A stretch of DNA of 64,000 bases from Pseudomonadota bacterium (GTDB lineage Bacteria > Pseudomonadota > Gammaproteobacteria > Steroidobacterales > Steroidobacteraceae), in contig JADIZR010000001.1 in assembly GCA_016704655.1 (NCBI GenBank), positions 372,001 through 436,000 of the forward strand, given 5' to 3'. Each line of letters opens with the position of its first letter. Position 1 is the stretch's first letter. The position numbers and the translations under genes are program-made. The notes beneath the pieces are model-generated. The model had not been told where the DNA came from. It worked only from the letters and a program-made list of their open reading frames with translations, and did no database searches. Positions 60,729-64,000 of this stretch are shown in pieces.

Positions 60729-63353
60729 ATGTATGTCGCGCCGACACGCCGCCTCGCCCATTTTCTTCGTACCCGCCACGACGCAGCGTGCCAGGCCCGC
60801 GACCTGCGGGTCTGGGAGACGCCGGACGTAGTCACGTGGCTGGAGCTGCTGCGCCGCCAGTTCGACCTGGACCGGGCAGCAGGCCGCACGGCCGCCCGTT
60901 GGCTCGACACGGGACACGGACTGCTCGTCTGGGAGCGGATCGTCCGTCGTGACGTCGACCTCGGGCCGGTCCTGCTGCCGTCCGGGCTGAGTGTGGTGGC
61001 GCAGCGTTCCTGGGAACTGCTCCATGCCTACCGCATCCCGGTCCGGGTCCTGGTCGAGGACGCCAGCCCGGAGGTGCAGTCGTTCGGCCGTTGGGCGGTC
61101 GAATTTGGCCGGTGGCTGGACCAGGGCGACTGGCTCGATCCCGACCAGGCGTCGCTGATCGTAGGTCCGCCCGCCCGCGACAAACCAATCGAATTCGTCG
61201 GCTTCGATCGTTGGACGCCGGCGCAGGCGGCCTTCGTCGAGCGGATCTCGAGTCTGGGCGCGCGCGTCACCGTGCGTCCTGCCGTGCCTGAGAACGAGAC
61301 GTTCAATGCTCACGTCGTCGAATGCAACGATTGCGACGCCGAACTCGAAACCGCAGCACGCTGGGCCGCGCAACGGCTGCAGGAGCAGCCGGACGAACGA
61401 CTCGCCCTGATCGTGCCGGAACTCGCACGCCAGCGAGCGCGGGTCCGCCGCGTGCTCGACCGCGTGCTCGTGCCGGGAGCGGCGTTCACTGGTGGGCCCG
61501 CACCCGAATCGACAGCGTACGAGCTGGCGGCCGCGCGACCCTTGCTGGAACGACCAGTGGTTTCCGCAGCCCTCGATTGGCTCACCGCCTGCATCAGTCC
61601 ACCCGAACTTGCGGCGGCCAGCGCGCTGCTGCGAGGTGCGCACGATGGCGCAGCCGGCGACGAAGCGTACGCGCGTGCCGAACTCGATGTGGCGCTGCGC
61701 AAAGCCGGCGTGCCACAGGCCGGGCTTGCTTACCTGGCACGCTCAGCGCGCGATCACGGTTGTCCAGCGACCGCCGCACGTGTGCAGGCAGCGGGAGCGC
61801 GTGCACGAACGTGGACGGGATCGCAGCTGCCGAGCCTGTGGGCGTCCGAGTTCTTCGAGTTGTTGCGGACGGTCGGCTGGCCGGGTCCTGACCCCGGCAG
61901 CGCAGAGCATCAGGCCGTGCAGCGCCTGCAAGCGCTGCTCGGCGAATTCGGCGCGAGCGACGACGTCGCCGGTCCGCTGCGCGCTTCGACCGCGCTTGCT
62001 TACCTGCGCGATCTCGCCGCCGTGACTGCGTCCGAACCGCAGGAAATCGCAGCGCCGTTGCTCGTGATCGATCCCGACACGGCGCTCGGCATGCATTTCG
62101 ACGCGATCTGGGTGTGCGGACTCGATGCGGCACGCTGGCCGTCACCGGCGCACCCTGATCCGTTCCTGCCGCGCGAGTGGCAAGCGCGGCAAGGCGTGCC
62201 CGGCGCGACGGCCGAGTTGACGGAGCGTCAGGCGCGGCGGACCCTGCAACGACTCCTGGCCTCGGCATCCACCGCGCTTTGCAGCGTGCCGCGTTTCGAG
62301 GACGAAGCGCCGCTGCTGCCGAGCGCCTTGGTCGCGGACCTGCCGCGACTCGCGGTCGTGTCGTTGTGGCCTGGAACGCAGGCATCCTTGGCGCAGTTTG
62401 AGGCGCGCCCTTCTCTCGAGACCCTGATCGACGGTTCGCTCCCCGCGTTTGCCCCGCATGAAGTCGTAAAGGGCGGCGCCCGGCTGCTCGAACTGCAGGG
62501 CGCGTGTCCGTTCCGCGCGGCCGTCGAACTGCGCCTGGGCGGCGTCGAACTCGAGCATCCGGCCGCGGGCATCGCTGCCACCGAACGCGGCAAGCTTGCG
62601 CACGCGGTGCTGCAGGCCTTCTGGGACAAGGTGCGCGAGCAGTCGGTGCTGCTGGCCATGACCGCCGATCAGCGTATCGCGAACGTGCGTACGCACGTAC
62701 GGTCGGTGCTGGCGCCGTTACGTGCGACCGCCGACGCAGTCGGCACACGCCTGCTGGACCTCGAAGAGCGCTGGCTGGACGCGCGAGTGCTCGAACTGCT
62801 GCAGCAGGATGCGGAACGCGCGCCGTTCACGGTCGAGTTCGTCGAGGAGCCGCGCGTCATCGACGTTGGCGGTGTGCAGACGCGCATCGTCCTCGACCGG
62901 GTGGATCGCCTGGCGGACGGCACGTTCGCCGTCATCGATTACAAGACCGGCGCGCAAGCGAAGCCCGCCGCGTGGATGGGTGACCGCCCGGAGCTGCCCC
63001 AGCTGCCGCTGTACGTGCGTGCGATCGGCCAGGAGCAGGTGAGCGCGGTCGCGTTCGGCGTCGTCTGCACGGGCAGCACCGAATACCGTGGCTTCGCGCG
63101 CGACGGCGAGGTGTTCCCGCAACTCAAGCCGTTCGATGCCGCCAGCGGCCCATTCAAGGACTACGCGAGTTGGGGTGACCTGTTGCAGGCCTGGAACAGG
63201 CGACTGGAGTCGCTGGCACGGGAGCACGCACAGGGCGACGCGCGGCTCGCGCCGAATCCAGCCAGGGCCTGCCGTTACTGCCACCTGCGCGGGGTCTGTC
63301 GTTCGGCACAGGCGCTCATGGAGCCCGAGGAGGGCGACGATGCAGCCGGCTGA
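60729..63353 (+). CDS. AddB-like PD-(D/E)XK nuclease, probable DNA repair protein
   Basis: 874 aa. N-terminal inactivated helicase-like part (MYVAPTRRLAHFLRTRHDAA, VWETPDVVTWLELLRRQFDL), no Walker A. C-terminal RecB-type nuclease: GTFAVIDYKTGAQAKPAAWM with the D-x-K core, QLPLYVRAIGQEQVSAVAFG. Four Cys for an Fe-S cluster: one in LQGACPFRAAVELRLGG, three in ACRYCHLRGVCRS. This is the AddB-like partner of an AddA-type helicase, which follows with a 14-bp overlap. The pair should process double-strand ends for recombination. Confidence 0.88.
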   Translation: MYVAPTRRLAHFLRTRHDAACQARDLRVWETPDVVTWLELLRRQFDLDRAAGRTAARWLDTGHGLLVWERIVRRDVDLGPVLLPSGLSVVAQRSWELLHAYRIPVRVLVEDASPEVQSFGRWAVEFGRWLDQGDWLDPDQASLIVGPPARDKPIEFVGFDRWTPAQAAFVERISSLGARVTVRPAVPENETFNAHVVECNDCDAELETAARWAAQRLQEQPDERLALIVPELARQRARVRRVLDRVLVPGAAFTGGPAPESTAYELAAARPLLERPVVSAALDWLTACISPPELAAASALLRGAHDGAAGDEAYARAELDVALRKAGVPQAGLAYLARSARDHGCPATAARVQAAGARARTWTGSQLPSLWASEFFELLRTVGWPGPDPGSAEHQAVQRLQALLGEFGASDDVAGPLRASTALAYLRDLAAVTASEPQEIAAPLLVIDPDTALGMHFDAIWVCGLDAARWPSPAHPDPFLPREWQARQGVPGATAELTERQARRTLQRLLASASTALCSVPRFEDEAPLLPSALVADLPRLAVVSLWPGTQASLAQFEARPSLETLIDGSLPAFAPHEVVKGGARLLELQGACPFRAAVELRLGGVELEHPAAGIAATERGKLAHAVLQAFWDKVREQSVLLAMTADQRIANVRTHVRSVLAPLRATADAVGTRLLDLEERWLDARVLELLQQDAERAPFTVEFVEEPRVIDVGGVQTRIVLDRVDRLADGTFAVIDYKTGAQAKPAAWMGDRPELPQLPLYVRAIGQEQVSAVAFGVVCTGSTEYRGFARDGEVFPQLKPFDAASGPFKDYASWGDLLQAWNRRLESLAREHAQGDARLAPNPARACRYCHLRGVCRSAQALMEPEEGDDAAG

Positions 63354-64000
63354 CCTGCTACGGGCCGACGAGGATGCACGCGCGACGGCGTTGCAGGTCG
63401 ACCGCAGCTTCATCGTCCAGGCGCCCGCGGGTTCGGGCAAGACCGAACTGCTGACGCAACGCTTCCTCGCGCTGCTCGCGGTGGTCGACCGGCCCGAGGC
63501 ATTGCTCGCCATAACGTTTACCCGCAAGGCCGCGGCCGAGATGCGTAACCGTATTCTCGAGTCGCTGCGGCACTGCGAGGAACCGCAGTCGAAGCTGCGT
63601 GATGACACGCGTTCGCTGGCGCGCTGCGTGCTCGAAGTCGATACCCGCAACGACTGGGGCCTGCTGCGCAATCCGAGCCGCCTGCGCGTGCTGACGATCG
63701 ACGCGCTCAACCAGTCACTCGCACGACGCCTTCCGGTGCTCTCGGGCCTCGGCGCCGGACTCGGCATCGACGAAGATGGTCTCGAGCTGTACGAGGAAGC
63801 GGCCGAACGCCTGCTGACGCACCTGCCAGCGGACGATCCACGCGTTGCAGAAGCCGTCGCGATCCTGCTCGAGCACCTCGACAACAACGTCGGCAGGTTG
63901 ATCGGGCTCGTCAGCAGCATGCTCGCGCGTCGCGAAGCGTGGCTGCCGGTGCTGCCCGCGAGCATCGACGACTACGGGCAGGCGGGCGAAGCCCGGCTCG
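63340..64000 (+). CDS. UvrD/AddA-like helicase-nuclease, N-terminal part
   Basis: Open from ATG 63340 to the window edge (220 codons). Walker A FIVQAPAGSGKTELLTQRFL, motif Ia ITFTRKAAAEMRNRILESLR, and LRVLTIDALNQSLARRLPVL match UvrD/RecB-type superfamily 1 helicases. By its position next to the AddB-like gene it is the AddA-type subunit. The rest lies beyond the window. Confidence 0.88.
   Translation, partial: MQPADLLRADEDARATALQVDRSFIVQAPAGSGKTELLTQRFLALLAVVDRPEALLAITFTRKAAAEMRNRILESLRHCEEPQSKLRDDTRSLARCVLEVDTRNDWGLLRNPSRLRVLTIDALNQSLARRLPVLSGLGAGLGIDEDGLELYEEAAERLLTHLPADDPRVAEAVAILLEHLDNNVGRLIGLVSSMLARREAWLPVLPASIDDYGQAGEARL

Noticed and set aside
1..64000. CRISPR array
   Set aside because: No run of direct repeats with regular unique spacers was seen; the tandem arrays at 33.55 and 45.7 kb have no spacers.

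Overview
This is a GC-rich proteobacterial chromosome segment. Gene content and order point to Gammaproteobacteria: ruvCAB next to tolQRAB-pal-cpoB-queE-queC-tRNA-Lys, rimP-nusA-infB-rbfA-truB-rpsO-pnp, smc-zipA-ligA, a RelA with a degenerate hydrolase domain, dksA-gluQ, and a VPLPA-CTERM protein. A deep-branching group near Xanthomonadales, Nevskiales or Steroidobacterales is my inference; no marker here fixes the order.

Layout. 1-5.35 kb is decayed accessory DNA: an IS21 helper tail, a frameshifted DUF932 gene, a HEAT protein, a secreted repeat protein, a truncated IS91 transposase joined to a scrap of guaA, and a DUF488 gene. It ends at a 45-bp remnant of a tRNA-Arg(CCU) 3' half, which reads as the distal att site of an island; a second, diverged copy lies 0.3 kb further on. 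5.8-7.9 kb holds two separate cyclic-di-GMP-I riboswitches, one before a possible Cys-rich peptide and a terminator, the other before a secreted Ig/FnIII protein. 7.9-13.7 kb carries a GumN-like protein, a lipoprotein, a TIR-TolB-TPR protein, a secreted M20 hydrolase and ChaA. 13.9-19.5 kb encodes the 2-oxoglutarate dehydrogenase complex (sucA-sucB-lpd). relA follows, convergent with lpd and divergent from ruvC.

21.7-30.2 kb is Holliday-junction processing (ruvCAB), the Tol-Pal envelope system and queuosine precursor synthesis, ending at tRNA-Lys(UUU) with an integrase remnant beside it. 30.6-32.4 kb has a VPLPA-CTERM protein and a BON-domain protein. 32.5-36.9 kb is a tyrosine/homogentisate degradation operon (hppD, hmgA, FAH-family hydrolase, broken aromatic aminotransferase). 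37-45.7 kb is the transcription/translation operon from rimP to pnp. 45.85-48.1 kb holds phaR, gluQ and dksA on the minus strand. 48.3-54.8 kb is smc-zipA-ligA; 54.8-58.5 kb is an Opp/Dpp-type ABC transporter without a binding protein. 58.5-59.3 kb is an unusual intergenic block with two inverted copies of a double-hairpin repeat. An alaA-like aminotransferase and an AddB/AddA-like recombination pair, cut by the window end, close the segment.

Two themes run through the window. (1) Several essential or core genes (sucB, tolR, smc, zipA, ligA, probably dksA) carry single-base indels, often at homopolymers, which suggests sequencing or assembly error. (2) Intergenic spaces are rich in short palindromic or tandem repeats: heptamer arrays flanking the pnp terminator, a 21-bp palindrome inside the rbfA-truB gap, a 9-mer array, and the inverted double-hairpin elements at 58.5-58.9 kb. 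The last are the strongest candidate for something undescribed.
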